Shown: positions 23,706 through 33,236, counted from the first letter of the stretch. The stretch: 64,000 bases of DNA from Schleiferilactobacillus harbinensis DSM 16991 (GCF_000425885.1 NZ_AUEH01000010.1:1-64000), one strand, 5' to 3'. Notes: generated from the letters alone by a model not told the origin. Translations and numbers: made by a program.

Positions 23706-25136
23706 TTAAAGCTGCTGCTTCCGAATGACACCGCGCAATTCACTGATCAAATCGTTGGGGTGGCGTGTCGGCGTAGCGACTGTCTTAATATTCAATAGAT
23801 CGGTATCGGTCAAGTTATGGGAAATCGAGTTCTTCCCGTAAGTCCCGGTACCCAAGGTCAACGACGGGGTCAAGGCGTTGAACAGACCGCCGATACCGCC
23901 CAAAGATGCGGGCTGGTTGACCAGGATCCGGCAAGCCGGCATCAATTGACCAAATTCAGCAATCACTTCTTTATCCGTTGTGTGCAGCGCAGCCGTGTGG
24001 CCCAAGCCGCCATAATTCAGCAGCGCCAAGCACAGATTGAAGGCCGCTGCCCGAGTGCTGGCCCGATACATGGACAATACCGGGGACAGCTTTTCACCGG
24101 ATAACGGATAATTCTTGCCAATCCCGGCGACCGGTGCGATCAATACTTTGGTCCCCCTGGGGACAGTGATTCCGGCCAGGCGGGCGATCTTCTCGGCAGT
24201 TTGGCCGGCAACTGGTCCGCGGACAGTATGGCGCTGCGGATCAATGACGGCATCGCTGAGTTTTTGTACATCCGCTTCGGGGACAAAGTAGGCCCCCTGC
24301 TTCGTGAACTCCGCCTTGACCCGGTCTTCGATGGCGGCATCAACGATGATACTGTTCTCAGAAGCACAAATCATCCCGTTGTCGAAGGTCTTGCTCAGCA
24401 TAATATCGCTGACGGCACTCTTGATATCGGCACTCTGCTCAATATACGCCGGCGCGTTGCCAGGGCCAACGCCTAAGGCGGGTTTACCAGTGGAATACGC
24501 CGCCTTGACCATGCCTGGACCGCCGGTAGCCAACACGATGGCGACTTGCGGATTGTTCATTAAGGCATCCGTGGCTTCAATACTGGGATGGTGAATGTAT
24601 TGAATCAGGTTGGCCGGTGCTCCGGCATCCGTCGCCGCTTTGCTCAGTACCCGAATCGTCGCGGCACCGCATTGCTGAGCCTGCGGGTGCAGACCGAAGA
24701 TGATCGCGTTGCGGGTCTTCAGCGCCATCAGAATCTTGAAAATTACCGTAGACGTCGGATTCGTTACCGGCGTGACCCCGGCCACAACGCCCAGCGGTTC
24801 AGCATACTTGGTAATCCCATGGGCCGGATCCTCTTCAATTTTGCCCACAGTCTTGTCGTCTTTAATGTTGTTCCAAATATATTGGCTGGCATAAATGTTC
24901 TTGATGGCCTTGTCCTCAGCGTTGCCCCGGCCGGTTTCTTTCCAAGCGAGAAAGGCCAGTACCCGGGAGTGGACGATGGCGGCGTTGACGACGGCCTGAC
25001 AAATAGCGTCCACTTGCTGTTGATCAAATTCTTGATATTTCTTGAATGCCCGTTGCGCCCCGGCGACTAAGTCGTTGACTTCGGTGGCAACAGATTCATT
25101 GGCATCATAAACCTTTTTCAATGTGGTTACTGGCAT
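23706..25136 (-). CDS. Acetaldehyde dehydrogenase (acetylating), stand-alone AdhE-N/EutE-like
   Basis: A 476-residue aldehyde dehydrogenase that interconverts acetyl-CoA and acetaldehyde with NAD(H). It matches the N-terminal half of AdhE: cofactor region [18 protein letters not shown] (about 118-135), [12 protein letters not shown] (203-214), and catalytic Cys257 in [10 protein letters not shown]. The iron alcohol-dehydrogenase half of AdhE is absent, so it needs a separate alcohol dehydrogenase or serves another aldehyde. No microcompartment targeting extension or shell genes are seen. ATG 25136 is nine bases after AGGAG. Possible Rex boxes lie just upstream. Confidence 0.88.
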   Translation of the reverse strand: MPVTTLKKVYDANESVATEVNDLVAGAQRAFKKYQEFDQQQVDAICQAVVNAAIVHSRVLAFLAWKETGRGNAEDKAIKNIYASQYIWNNIKDDKTVGKIEEDPAHGITKYAEPLGVVAGVTPVTNPTSTVIFKILMALKTRNAIIFGLHPQAQQCGAATIRVLSKAATDAGAPANLIQYIHHPSIEATDALMNNPQVAIVLATGGPGMVKAAYSTGKPALGVGPGNAPAYIEQSADIKSAVSDIMLSKTFDNGMICASENSIIVDAAIEDRVKAEFTKQGAYFVPEADVQKLSDAVIDPQRHTVRGPVAGQTAEKIARLAGITVPRGTKVLIAPVAGIGKNYPLSGEKLSPVLSMYRASTRAAAFNLCLALLNYGGLGHTAALHTTDKEVIAEFGQLMPACRILVNQPASLGGIGGLFNALTPSLTLGTGTYGKNSISHNLTDTDLLNIKTVATPTRHPNDLISELRGVIRKQQL

Positions 25137-25149
25137 AATGAACATCTCC

Positions 25150-25167
25150 TGATGACTTATTTCACAA
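25150..25167 (-). promoter_or_regulatory. Candidate Rex operator near the acetaldehyde dehydrogenase start
   Basis: On the minus strand TTGTGAAATAAGTCATCA matches the Rex consensus TTGTGAAATATTTCACAA at 14 of 18 positions, with a perfect left half. It overlaps the region just before the ribosome binding site. Rex is a redox repressor known to control adhE in Firmicutes. Confidence 0.4.
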
Positions 25168-25282
25168 TTACCATAACGCCCTTTTACTCGCTTGTAAATA
25201 GCCTGAAAACGTGTCGGAACAGGGTATATTGGCTGTATTCAAAACACTGCACAAAGTCCGCGAAAGGCCTATTCGTGCGCGA

Positions 25283-25299
25283 TTTTGAAAATTTCACAA
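25283..25299 (-). promoter_or_regulatory. Second candidate Rex half-operator
   Basis: On the minus strand TTGTGAAATTTTCAAAA carries a perfect Rex left half (TTGTGAAAT) and a right half that is one base short. It lies about 150 bases before the start codon. Confidence 0.3.
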
Positions 25300-25364
25300 A
25301 GTATAAATGGATTCGGTTACAGAAAAACAGAGTGATACAGATATTTTTTTGAATGGAACAGCAC

Positions 25365-25412
25365 AAAACGCCCGCCTTTCAACTGTCATAGCAGCTTCAA
25401 GGCGGGCGTTTT
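25365..25412 (-). terminator. Strong intrinsic terminator
   Basis: AAAACGCCCGCCTT (25365-25378) and AAGGCGGGCGTTTT (25399-25412) form a perfect 14-base stem. It serves the two-gene unit transcribed from 26941. Confidence 0.85.
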
Positions 25413-25426
25413 GACAAACAGCTGTA

Positions 25427-26047
25427 TTACTCGCTGGTCCGTTGCAATTGAGCAAAATCAGCGGGCGTCAAATGCAGAATATCTGCTTGCCGATCAGCAT
25501 TAACGAGCTGTTCATACCGATCCTCCGGCAAAGCAGCCAGAAATTCTTTACCGCTCACCGCGGCCGGCCGCAGCCAGTGATTCAAGTGATGAATATTGAA
25601 ATAACTGGACTGCTGCTTGTATGTGGACTGCGTGGCCTGAGGATCGACCTCCACCTGAGTGGGCCCCTTTTCTAAGGTAATCGAAGCCAGCGGGGCCGTC
25701 ACCAAATAATGGGTGCCCAAATCCGTCACCCCAGTGATGGGGTCGGCTACTTGAGCGGTGGAGCGCAGCTTTTCCTGGGGCAAACTCTGCCACACTTTTT
25801 TCGCCAATTGCTGCTGCTGAATCAGAAGGGTCAACGGATAGGCGGTGACGGCCAAAAGCACCGCGATGATCGCCGCCGCGGCAGCCAGCGGCAGCTGGGC
25901 AGTATACCCCAACGCCCGGGCAACCTGCTGGCCAATCGCGCCGGCCAAGGCCAGCAGCCAAATACTGGCCGCCAGCCACAGACCGGTCTGAATTCGGTGC
26001 GCACTGTGGACTAAGGCTTGGACCTGTTTTTTCTCTTCGTCTGTCAT
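25427..26047 (-). CDS. Membrane protein of unknown function with two helices
   Basis: A 206-residue protein. Two hydrophobic helices (about 22-44 and 52-74) are followed by a soluble C-terminal domain with GTHYLVTAPLASITLEKG, SSYFNIHHLNHWLRP and LTPADFAQLQ. I recognise no family. AGGGAGG stands well ahead of the ATG. It follows the sugar transporter gene by 12 bases and is probably cotranscribed, but nothing in it points to a transport role. Confidence 0.65.
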   Translation of the reverse strand: MTDEEKKQVQALVHSAHRIQTGLWLAASIWLLALAGAIGQQVARALGYTAQLPLAAAAAIIAVLLAVTAYPLTLLIQQQQLAKKVWQSLPQEKLRSTAQVADPITGVTDLGTHYLVTAPLASITLEKGPTQVEVDPQATQSTYKQQSSYFNIHHLNHWLRPAAVSGKEFLAALPEDRYEQLVNADRQADILHLTPADFAQLQRTSE

Positions 26048-26059
26048 ATCATTGCCTCC

Positions 26060-26941
26060 CTAAGCCTGCATAACGCCCAACAGGACGCCGCCCAGAATCA
26101 CTAAACCGCAACCGATCAGCGTATAGACCAGTTCCTTGCGGGTCTTGTGCTCGCGCAGAATCAGGATGCCGCCCAAGGTCGAAATGACAACGCCCATTTG
26201 GGATAAGGAAAAGCTGATGGCCAGGCCGCTCATATGTATCGCCTGGGTATAGAACAAATTACCCAGCGCCCAGAGCAGACCGAGGACAATGTTGTAATAC
26301 GTGAAGCGGCTGTTGAGCTTGCGGGGCGACTGCGTGCTGCTGGCCGCGAACCCTTCAATGAGTACTCCCACAGCTTGGGGCAGAATCAAAGCCGCTGGAT
26401 CCGGCGAAAAGGCCTTGTTCACGATGGAATAGAGCGAAATGCCCACCCCGGACAACAGTACGGCGACAATCCCGATCACTTGCTGTTTATTACCGGTTTG
26501 CGCTGGCGTATCGGCTGTCTTTTCTTTCTTAGACGTAAACACGGCGCCAAGAATCAAAATCAAGAGCGCCGCGAAGCCGAAAACATAATCCCGCTGATCG
26601 GTCCATTCGCCAAAGACGAAGGCCCCGGCCAGCGTCGTGATCACCAGCTGGGCCGCTGTCGAGAGCGGCATCCCCATGGATACACCCAGGGCTTCCAACC
26701 CGCGAAATTGCTGATTTTGACCCCAGCAATAGAACAGCCCTGAGGCCACGCCCACCAGCATCGTCTCCAAATTAATCGTTGGTTGTTCGATGAAGTAATA
26801 GACCAGGGCGAAGAGCAGAATACCGTAACTTTCTCCGAGAATCTGGTTCTGACTGCTCCCGCCGATTTTGTGACTCACCACTGAAATACTGCCCCAACAG
26901 GCGGCCGTGATGAGGGCATAAATAATCCCCGTAATGACCAT
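26060..26941 (-). CDS. GRP-family sugar transporter (GlcU/RbsU-like)
   Basis: A 293-residue protein with ten hydrophobic helices. The N-terminus MVITGIIYALITAACWGSIS and the block GVSMGMPLSTAAQLVITTLAG (about 86-106) are characteristic of the glucose/ribose porter family of the drug/metabolite transporter superfamily, which brings in sugars by proton symport. Glucose or ribose cannot be told apart here. The only in-frame ATG is directly behind AAAGGA with almost no spacer, so the true start may be a few codons later at a rare codon. First gene of a two-gene unit. Confidence 0.85.
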   Translation of the reverse strand: MVITGIIYALITAACWGSISVVSHKIGGSSQNQILGESYGILLFALVYYFIEQPTINLETMLVGVASGLFYCWGQNQQFRGLEALGVSMGMPLSTAAQLVITTLAGAFVFGEWTDQRDYVFGFAALLILILGAVFTSKKEKTADTPAQTGNKQQVIGIVAVLLSGVGISLYSIVNKAFSPDPAALILPQAVGVLIEGFAASSTQSPRKLNSRFTYYNIVLGLLWALGNLFYTQAIHMSGLAISFSLSQMGVVISTLGGILILREHKTRKELVYTLIGCGLVILGGVLLGVMQA

Positions 26942-27004
26942 TCCTTTACTTAGACTTGTGCTTTTAGCTTATCACAATTTTCAGCAGCACACTGATTATT
27001 GCGC

Positions 27005-28255
27005 TTACATCCCAGCTAAATAGTGTTTGCACAAATCAATGTAGAGGTTGATGTACTGGTGATAGATCCCCATATCCACGTATTCATTCACCTGATGGGC
27101 GGAAAAGTTCCCGGGTCCGAACACCACGGCTTCAATGTTGGGGTTGCGATCCACGATGGGCGACGCATCAGTGCCGCCGGAAACGCCAATCACCGGCAGC
27201 TGCTGTTTCAAATGCTTCTCGCCAATTCTTTTCGTCAACTGGACCAACCGGGCGTTAGGGTCGGTGGACATTGGCGAAAGTTTGCTGATGACGCGGATCG
27301 TTAAGTGCGCCTGCTCAGCCTGGTTGACTTCATCCGCCAACGCCTGAATATCGGCCAGCATGGCGTCATTCGTTTTTTCCGGAATCGTGCGCACATTAAT
27401 ACTCATGCTGGCACTGGCCGGTACGGTGTTGATCTGTTCGCCGGCATTCAGCAGCGTGACCACGGGTGTGGCGGGCCCCAAGATGGGATCTTTCAGCCCG
27501 GCTTGGTCCTCGAAATACTGCTGAACCCGATTGTAGAAAGTCAGCAAGGGGGTGATCGCGTTGTACCCCAGCTCCGGCATGGAGCTGTGCGCCGCCTGGC
27601 CGACGGAATCAACGCGGAAAGCCAGGGTCCCCTTGTGGGCGGCCACAACGAAATGCTGCTCTGTATTCTGGTTAGCGGCCACCAGGACATCCCGCTCTTC
27701 GGGTGACAGCGGAAAAATACTTTGCGCCGCCGGCTGGGTGACAAAGTCCTTGGCAACACCGCTGGGCTCGCCGATGACAATGCCGGCCATATCGTCAACA
27801 TAACCCTGTTCGGCCAATTGATGCGCGCCGAGTTCCCCGATCTCCTCTCCCACTGTGGCCAGCAAGCGGATCGTACCGTTCAGTAAAACGCCGGCGTCAT
27901 GGAGCTGAATCATGGCAATCACGCCAGCGGCTAAGCCGGCCTTCATGTCGGTCACCCCGCGACCGTACATCTTGCCGGCCTTGATCGTGCCAACCAGCGG
28001 GTCAGTCTGCCACTTCGCGCGGTCCCCCAGAGCCACGGTATCAGCGTGCCCGTCGAAGCCTAGCACCGGGCCCTGGCCGTTGCCGATCTCAGCGACGAGG
28101 TTGTCCCGGCCAGGGGCATAAGGTACTCGCTGAGCGGTAATATGGTGCTTGGCCAACAACTTTTCTAAGTAATCCGCCACCGCGGCTTCATGGTCATTCA
28201 CCGACGGAATGGCTACCAGATCAGCTAGGATCTGGTCATATTCTGCAATTCTCAT
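27005..28255 (-). CDS. M20-family metallopeptidase (ArgE/DapE-type deacylase)
   Basis: A 416-residue dinuclear zinc hydrolase. Seen: GFDGHADTVALGD (about 73-85, zinc His and catalytic Asp), GRGVTDMKAGLAA (about 114-126, bridging Asp), GEEIGELGA (about 156-164, catalytic Glu pair) and GEPSG (about 177). The dimerisation domain occupies about 190-310. The ArgE/DapE group includes acetylornithine deacetylase, succinyl-diaminopimelate desuccinylase and less specific amidohydrolases. With no arg or dap genes nearby, the substrate is open. GGGGAGAG precedes the ATG. Confidence 0.88.
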   Translation of the reverse strand: MRIAEYDQILADLVAIPSVNDHEAAVADYLEKLLAKHHITAQRVPYAPGRDNLVAEIGNGQGPVLGFDGHADTVALGDRAKWQTDPLVGTIKAGKMYGRGVTDMKAGLAAGVIAMIQLHDAGVLLNGTIRLLATVGEEIGELGAHQLAEQGYVDDMAGIVIGEPSGVAKDFVTQPAAQSIFPLSPEERDVLVAANQNTEQHFVVAAHKGTLAFRVDSVGQAAHSSMPELGYNAITPLLTFYNRVQQYFEDQAGLKDPILGPATPVVTLLNAGEQINTVPASASMSINVRTIPEKTNDAMLADIQALADEVNQAEQAHLTIRVISKLSPMSTDPNARLVQLTKRIGEKHLKQQLPVIGVSGGTDASPIVDRNPNIEAVVFGPGNFSAHQVNEYVDMGIYHQYINLYIDLCKHYLAGM

Positions 28256-28367
28256 GATGCGTCACTCTCCCCAATATATGTATATCCACTTCTATTGTAA
28301 GCAAAGAAGTGGGAATTAGGGTGTTTGCCGCTTACAAATTACAGTGCCGGTGCTAATCAGAGGTGAC

Positions 28368-28401
28368 AAAAAACGATCCGCCATACCAGTCGGCAGATCG
28401 T
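28368..28401 (-). terminator. Terminator of the fructan utilisation operon
   Basis: On the minus strand ACGATCTGCC (28401-28392) pairs with GGCGGATCGT (28382-28373) apart from one mismatch and ends in six T. It lies 20 bases after the last gene. Confidence 0.85.
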
Positions 28402-28420
28402 ATTTGTTTAACCCATCAGC

Positions 28421-29788
28421 CTATTGCAGCTGCATCGTCAACGGTGTCTTCTTGGCTTCATAAATACGGTTAGAAAAGGCTTGGTTGCCAGCATACACCA
28501 CAATAATGTCATCCTCGGTAATGATTTTGATTTTTCCATCAGCTGCCGCCTGATAAGTGGTCTCCGTCATCGGGTTGCCGCGCGCGATATCCGTCAAGGC
28601 AGTGTTGTAATAGGCCATCTTGCCGGCTCGTTGATCCACTACGATATGGTTAGTGTCGCCAACACTTAAAATCAATTTCTTGTTTTTGCTTGCCGGCAAG
28701 GTTAAGGTCACCGAACGAGCGGCAGACGCAATCGGCAGCTTGGTCCGTTTATCCGTTAAAGCTGCTTGCTGATTGGTAATCTGCTTCGCCGCAGCCTGGG
28801 GCAATTGCGGCACGAGAGTATCGCCGTGCGGTATCAGCTCATGGACGGCTAAATTACCTGCCCAATTATATTTCAGCCGATCGCTATGCTCTTCTTTGGT
28901 TGGAATCCAACCCACCAAATAGAGGTGCTGGTTGTCCGTCACCAACCGGCCCGCATAGAATCCCGCGCCGTCCACATAATCCTGACCGTGTTGCGGAGCC
29001 TTGAACGTACTGGTTAACTTATCAGCCACCCGATAGTGCACGACCCGCCGGTCAAATTGGTCAGAAAACGCCAGATACCAGCGGCCTTTGAATTGAACCA
29101 CAGAGGGACATTCCAGAGTGGAATCATTATTCATGTCGTTAGTGAAAAACACGCCCTGATCCTGCCACTGTTTTAAGTCCTTTGAAGTGTATCGGGCAAT
29201 CACTCCCGTGGCGGCGTTGCGGGTGGCAATCAGCATCCAGTATTCTTTAGCTGAGGTATTGTAAAACACATACGGATCGCGAAAATCGTTGGCCTGATAA
29301 TTGGCACTGGCTTTGAATGTGTCTTTAGGCTGTTTAGTCCATTTCTGCCCGTCATTGCTCGTAGCGTGCATAATGGCTTCCTTCGGACTTAAAGTATCGT
29401 TGTGAGCGGTGTAAAATGCATGATACCGACCCACCTGATCTTTGATGACGGAACCCGTCCCCAATGCCCGTTCGGGGCTATCCTCTTGGTTCACATAAGG
29501 AATCACTTGCCCCGCATTGGTGTAGTGATAAAAGTCCTGCGTTGTCAGCAAGCTGAACGGGTGGAAGCCGACTTCGCCATTACGCAAGTCTTCCAAGTAA
29601 TAGATCGAAAATTTTCCCTGATCATAAAATGGCATTGGGTCGCCGACAAAACTCTCTTTGGCCCGCGGGTACACCGCGGTAATTTGCCGGCTATCCCGCT
29701 TGGCTTTGGCTTGCACAGTTAAGTAGGCCCCGCCGCCGACTAAGCACAGCAACAGAACAGCAGCGATCCATTTCCAGTGGCGCATCAT
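28421..29788 (-). CDS. Membrane-anchored GH32-like beta-fructosidase
   Basis: A 455-residue protein with one N-terminal helix (about 6-25), so a signal-anchored surface enzyme. The five-bladed propeller pattern of GH32 follows: nucleophile candidate D50 in FVGDPMPFY, R170-D171 in FRDPYVF as transition-state stabiliser, and E226-C227 in ECPSVV as acid/base. A beta-sandwich-like C-terminal part (about 340-455) is present. The N of the usual NDPNG is missing, as in a GH32 subgroup with GDPMPF. It probably cleaves fructans or fructo-oligosaccharides outside the cell before import by the operon's ABC system. TAGGAGGA precedes ATG-ATG. Confidence 0.82.
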   Translation of the reverse strand: MMRHWKWIAAVLLLCLVGGGAYLTVQAKAKRDSRQITAVYPRAKESFVGDPMPFYDQGKFSIYYLEDLRNGEVGFHPFSLLTTQDFYHYTNAGQVIPYVNQEDSPERALGTGSVIKDQVGRYHAFYTAHNDTLSPKEAIMHATSNDGQKWTKQPKDTFKASANYQANDFRDPYVFYNTSAKEYWMLIATRNAATGVIARYTSKDLKQWQDQGVFFTNDMNNDSTLECPSVVQFKGRWYLAFSDQFDRRVVHYRVADKLTSTFKAPQHGQDYVDGAGFYAGRLVTDNQHLYLVGWIPTKEEHSDRLKYNWAGNLAVHELIPHGDTLVPQLPQAAAKQITNQQAALTDKRTKLPIASAARSVTLTLPASKNKKLILSVGDTNHIVVDQRAGKMAYYNTALTDIARGNPMTETTYQAAADGKIKIITEDDIIVVYAGNQAFSNRIYEAKKTPLTMQLQ

Positions 29789-29802
29789 ATTTTCCTCCTA
29801 AA

Positions 29803-29836
29803 AATGGCGTCTAAAGCCGCTGCCTTAGACGCCATT
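29803..29836 (-). terminator. Terminator between the LacI gene and the GH32 gene
   Basis: AATGGCGTCTAA (29803-29814) and TTAGACGCCATT (29825-29836) form a perfect 12-base stem, with a five-T run on the minus strand. It lies only five bases after the LacI stop and directly before the next ribosome binding site. Confidence 0.85.
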
Positions 29837-29839
29837 ATA
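29834..29839 (-). promoter_or_regulatory. Perfect -10 box for the anchored GH32 gene, overlapping the terminator
   Basis: TATAAT on the minus strand at 29839-29834 follows the LacI stop codon. Transcription would begin around 29827, inside the terminator stem, so this transcript would lack the left arm and escape it. No strong -35 box is seen. Confidence 0.4.
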
Positions 29840-29840
29840 C

Positions 29841-30821
29841 TTACTGAATTGGTTGCGTCGTCCAACTCGCACCGAAGGCAACCGGCAGCACTGTCCGATT
29901 ATCGACCGTCTGGCCAGCAATCACCGCCAGCAGCGAATCAACGGATCGCTGGGCCATCAGGGCAACGGGCTGAACAATCGTGGACACGAGAAAGTCATCC
30001 TGTTCTTTGATCCGCTGACCATCGAAGCCAATGACTTGGACATCATCTGGGACATGTTGGCCGCGCTGCTGTAAAACATCGCAGACGGTCAGCGCCATGT
30101 CGTCGTTGATGGTAAAAATGCCATCAATTCCAGGATGGGCGTCCAGGAACTCATTAATATGCCGGTTGACCTGTGTCAACGGTTCAAGCATATCCAGCAC
30201 ATCATATTGCACTTGGCGCGCGTTGCATTCAATTTCAAAATACTTCCGTCTGTTTTTGGTTTCATTGGGTGTTTCCTGATACCCGCCAATATAAGCGAGA
30301 TGCCGGCACCGCCGTTTGAGCAGCTCATCCACGGCCAGTCGTCCGCCCGCGGCATTATCAGCGGTCACGTAAATCACGTCTTCGGTGAAGTAGCGGTCAA
30401 TACTGACAAAAGGCAGATTACTAGAAATATATTGGTCAATATCCGAATAGGTGATCCCAATGATGCCGTCCACTTTATTTTGCTGCACCATCTGAATGTA
30501 TTCGCGCTCTTTCTCAGCATTGCCGTTGGAATTGCACAAATACATCTTATAGTTTTGCGCGGCTAAACAAGATTCCACAGATAGGGCAAATTCAGCGAAG
30601 AAAGGATGCCAAACACTTGGCAAAATCAAGGCCACCGTGTTGGTGCGATTTGTTTTCAGTCCCCGGGCATAGATATCCGGCTGATAGTCAAGAACTTTGA
30701 TGGCTTCTTCGACCCGGGTGCGTGTCGTTTCTTTTACATGTTCCCCATTAATTACCCGGGAAACGGACCCGACCCCAACGCCAGCCATCTTGGCCACGTC
30801 TTTCATCGTTGCTTTCATCAT
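29841..30821 (-). CDS. LacI-family repressor of the fructan operon
   Basis: A 326-residue regulator. Helix-turn-helix and hinge at 4-60 (MKDVAKMAGVGVGSVSRVIN, then LDYQPDIYARGLKTNRTNTV), followed by a periplasmic-binding-protein-like effector domain with TADNAAGGRLAVDELLKR and DDVQVIGFDGQ. AAGGAGG precedes an ATG-ATG. It lies within the operon it most likely controls, and two palindromic operators of LacI type stand at the operon promoter. The effector is probably a fructose-containing sugar or a phosphorylated form; this is inference from context. Confidence 0.92.
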   Translation of the reverse strand: MMKATMKDVAKMAGVGVGSVSRVINGEHVKETTRTRVEEAIKVLDYQPDIYARGLKTNRTNTVALILPSVWHPFFAEFALSVESCLAAQNYKMYLCNSNGNAEKEREYIQMVQQNKVDGIIGITYSDIDQYISSNLPFVSIDRYFTEDVIYVTADNAAGGRLAVDELLKRRCRHLAYIGGYQETPNETKNRRKYFEIECNARQVQYDVLDMLEPLTQVNRHINEFLDAHPGIDGIFTINDDMALTVCDVLQQRGQHVPDDVQVIGFDGQRIKEQDDFLVSTIVQPVALMAQRSVDSLLAVIAGQTVDNRTVLPVAFGASWTTQPIQ

Positions 30822-30865
30822 TGGTCACCTCCTTGAGTCAGTATACGGTACCCATCAGCCAAGTT

Positions 30866-31750
30866 CTACTGATTCAGTACGGTGCTGGGCACCATGCCCT
30901 GTTGGGCCAGCGCCAAGCACCCCAAAACCCCTTGATTGTCGTGGAGACTGGCGCCTTGCAGATATTCAGTCAAAGGCGGCCGGTCCACATAGCCTTGATT
31001 ATATCGCTCAAAACGATTCCGAATCATGGGCAGCAGCTGGGGCTGATTCATCACGCCGCCGCCAAAAATAATCATCTCCGGTGCTAACAACAAACTCACC
31101 GTATTAGCAGCTTGGGCCAAATAATCCGCCTCAATTGCCCAACACCGATCATCTGCTGGCAATTCACCAGCCGGCCGGCCGGCTCTGGCTGCCAGGGCGG
31201 GGCCAGCTGCCAGCCCTTCCAAACAGTTGCGGTGATAAGGACAAAGGCCAGCAAAATCATCTGCTGGATCCTGCAAAACCCGCATATGACCCATTTCTGG
31301 ATGGGCCAAGCCTTGAATCAAGCGGCCTTGATTGATTGCACCCGCTCCAATACCGGTACCCACAGTGAAGTAGACACAACTGCGCACCCCTTGGGCGATG
31401 CCAAACTGATACTCGCCTAAGCAGGCCACATTGACATCCGTTGTGGCAAAAACCGGCACCTGCAACCGCTGGTGCAATTCTCCAACAATGTCATATCCTT
31501 GCCAGGCAGTTTTCGGTGTATTGAGAATCGTGCCATAGCTGGGCGAATCTTCGTTTAGATCAATTGGTCCAAATGAGCCAAGACCGACAGCTGTGAGCGC
31601 AAAGTCGTCAAAGAACGCGCTGATTGCCCGCAGTGTCGCATCCGGTTGGCCTGTGGCAATCTTGGTTCTCGCTATTATTTGGTTATCTTCATCAGCAACG
31701 GCGAGCACAAACTTTGTACCGCCGCCTTCAATTGCCCCGTATTGTGTCAT
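30866..31750 (-). CDS. scrK: Fructokinase (ROK family)
   Basis: A 294-residue sugar kinase. The ATP motif is GAIEGGGTKFVLAV (5-18), the ROK signature with its catalytic Asp is in TTDVNVACLGE, and the zinc site is HPEMGH...CPYHRNCLEG (about 150-180). This arrangement with GAIEGGGTK and GSFGPID is typical of the ScrK fructokinases of lactic acid bacteria, which turn fructose into fructose 6-phosphate. Its ATG overlaps the stop of the GH32 gene by four bases (ATGA), so the two are translationally coupled. Confidence 0.92.
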   Translation of the reverse strand: MTQYGAIEGGGTKFVLAVADEDNQIIARTKIATGQPDATLRAISAFFDDFALTAVGLGSFGPIDLNEDSPSYGTILNTPKTAWQGYDIVGELHQRLQVPVFATTDVNVACLGEYQFGIAQGVRSCVYFTVGTGIGAGAINQGRLIQGLAHPEMGHMRVLQDPADDFAGLCPYHRNCLEGLAAGPALAARAGRPAGELPADDRCWAIEADYLAQAANTVSLLLAPEMIIFGGGVMNQPQLLPMIRNRFERYNQGYVDRPPLTEYLQGASLHDNQGVLGCLALAQQGMVPSTVLNQ

Positions 31751-33234
31751 ACACGAACCCTTCCCGTTTCAAAAGAGCCGATTTTGGCATGCCCTTCGGC
31801 GGAAAAGACAATGTCGTGCCCTTTTTCAATTTCATAAAATGTTGCGGTCATTGTTTCCTGACCATTAATAAAGACTTCAATCGCACTGGTGTCCCGAAAA
31901 ATCTCAAGAATGAGCTGATCATTGACCAACGGAACCCGTACGGCCCGGGAATTCAGCGGCTGGCGTTCATCACCCGTAATAGGATAGCCGAAGCCCGCCC
32001 GACTAAGGTGAAATTCTTCAGTCTGGGTAACATACCGCAGGGTGAGCGCTTGCTGGCCTGTTTTAGCAAATTGAATCGTGAAGGACGCCGCCTCGGCTAA
32101 ATCACAAACAATTTGCATGTACGTATTGTCTCCCACGAGGTTGCGAAAAACGACCGGCCGGGTGCTGACGTCAATGTTTTCGGACCCGGATAAATATTCC
32201 AATTGGCCATAAACCAGAGACACCGGTTTTTGAATTAAGCGGCCCTCTTTAACCCGCAGCTCCCGCGGCAGCGTCATTGCCCCGGCCCATCCATGATCGA
32301 GCTCATGGGTGGGCATAGTACGATTCCACATTTGCATCCAAGCAATCATGATTCGCCGCCCTTGCTCGTCAACCAGGGTTTGCGGCGCATAAAAATCCAG
32401 ACCGTAGTCAATTTCCTGGGTCGTCTGTACGGTCAACTCACCGGTGGTCCAATCCATTTGACCGATACAAGCCATCGTGGAGCTCACATTCCGGAACGCC
32501 AAACCCTGGCGTGGAATCTGAATCGGCGACATCAGCAAGACATCATAGCCGTCCAAGTGGAAAAAGTCGGGGCATTCCCACATAATGCCCTGTTCAGCGG
32601 TACCCGTCAGCAGCGTCGAAAAGAAGTCCCAGTGCTGGAGATCAACTGATTTAAACAGCAGGATACGGCCGCGGTTATCTGTAGTTTTAGTCGCCGCCAC
32701 GGCATAAAACGATCCATCATGGGCAAATACTTTTGGATCCCGGAAATCATGGATCGAGCCGTGGTCGCCCAGTAACTCACCGGCAATGACCGGATTGTGC
32801 CGGGATTTCACGAAATGAATGCCATCATCCGAAACCGCCAGACACTGGGTCTGGAACGTTTGACCATTCTCAACCACGTGTCCGGTATACAGCAGATACA
32901 GCCGATCGTGGTGCACGATCGCGCTGCCTGAAAAACAGCCGTCACGATCGTAGGCCTGGTCCGGGGCTAATGCGACGGGCAGGTCTTCCCAGTGGACTAA
33001 ATCCTTGGAGCGCGCGTGGCCCCAATGCATCGGACCCCAGTTGCTGGCATAGGGGTAATACTGGTAAAAGAGATGATAGGCGCCGTGATAGTATACTGCC
33101 CCATTCGGATCGTTGATCCAGCCCACTGGTGCCATCAGATGGTATTGGTCGCGGTACTTAGGATTCACCCGATGCCGGTTTTGTTCAATATACCGATTCG
33201 CGCGATCCAGTGCTTCGGTTTGTTCAATCATCAC
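31747..33234 (-). CDS. scrB: Cytoplasmic GH32 beta-fructofuranosidase (sucrose-6-phosphate hydrolase type)
   Basis: A 495-residue enzyme without a signal peptide. All three GH32 acidic residues stand out: D42 in WINDPNGAVYY, D166 in FRDPKVF and E220 in ECPDFF; the C-terminal beta-sandwich covers about 345-495. Because sugar enters here by an ABC system rather than a PTS, the natural substrate may be unphosphorylated sucrose or fructo-oligosaccharide. The start is GTG 33234, or the ATG three bases later; AAAGGGA upstream fits GTG slightly better. It follows the binding-protein gene by two bases. Confidence 0.92.
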   Translation of the reverse strand: MMIEQTEALDRANRYIEQNRHRVNPKYRDQYHLMAPVGWINDPNGAVYYHGAYHLFYQYYPYASNWGPMHWGHARSKDLVHWEDLPVALAPDQAYDRDGCFSGSAIVHHDRLYLLYTGHVVENGQTFQTQCLAVSDDGIHFVKSRHNPVIAGELLGDHGSIHDFRDPKVFAHDGSFYAVAATKTTDNRGRILLFKSVDLQHWDFFSTLLTGTAEQGIMWECPDFFHLDGYDVLLMSPIQIPRQGLAFRNVSSTMACIGQMDWTTGELTVQTTQEIDYGLDFYAPQTLVDEQGRRIMIAWMQMWNRTMPTHELDHGWAGAMTLPRELRVKEGRLIQKPVSLVYGQLEYLSGSENIDVSTRPVVFRNLVGDNTYMQIVCDLAEAASFTIQFAKTGQQALTLRYVTQTEEFHLSRAGFGYPITGDERQPLNSRAVRVPLVNDQLILEIFRDTSAIEVFINGQETMTATFYEIEKGHDIVFSAEGHAKIGSFETGRVRV

Positions 33235-33236
33235 GA

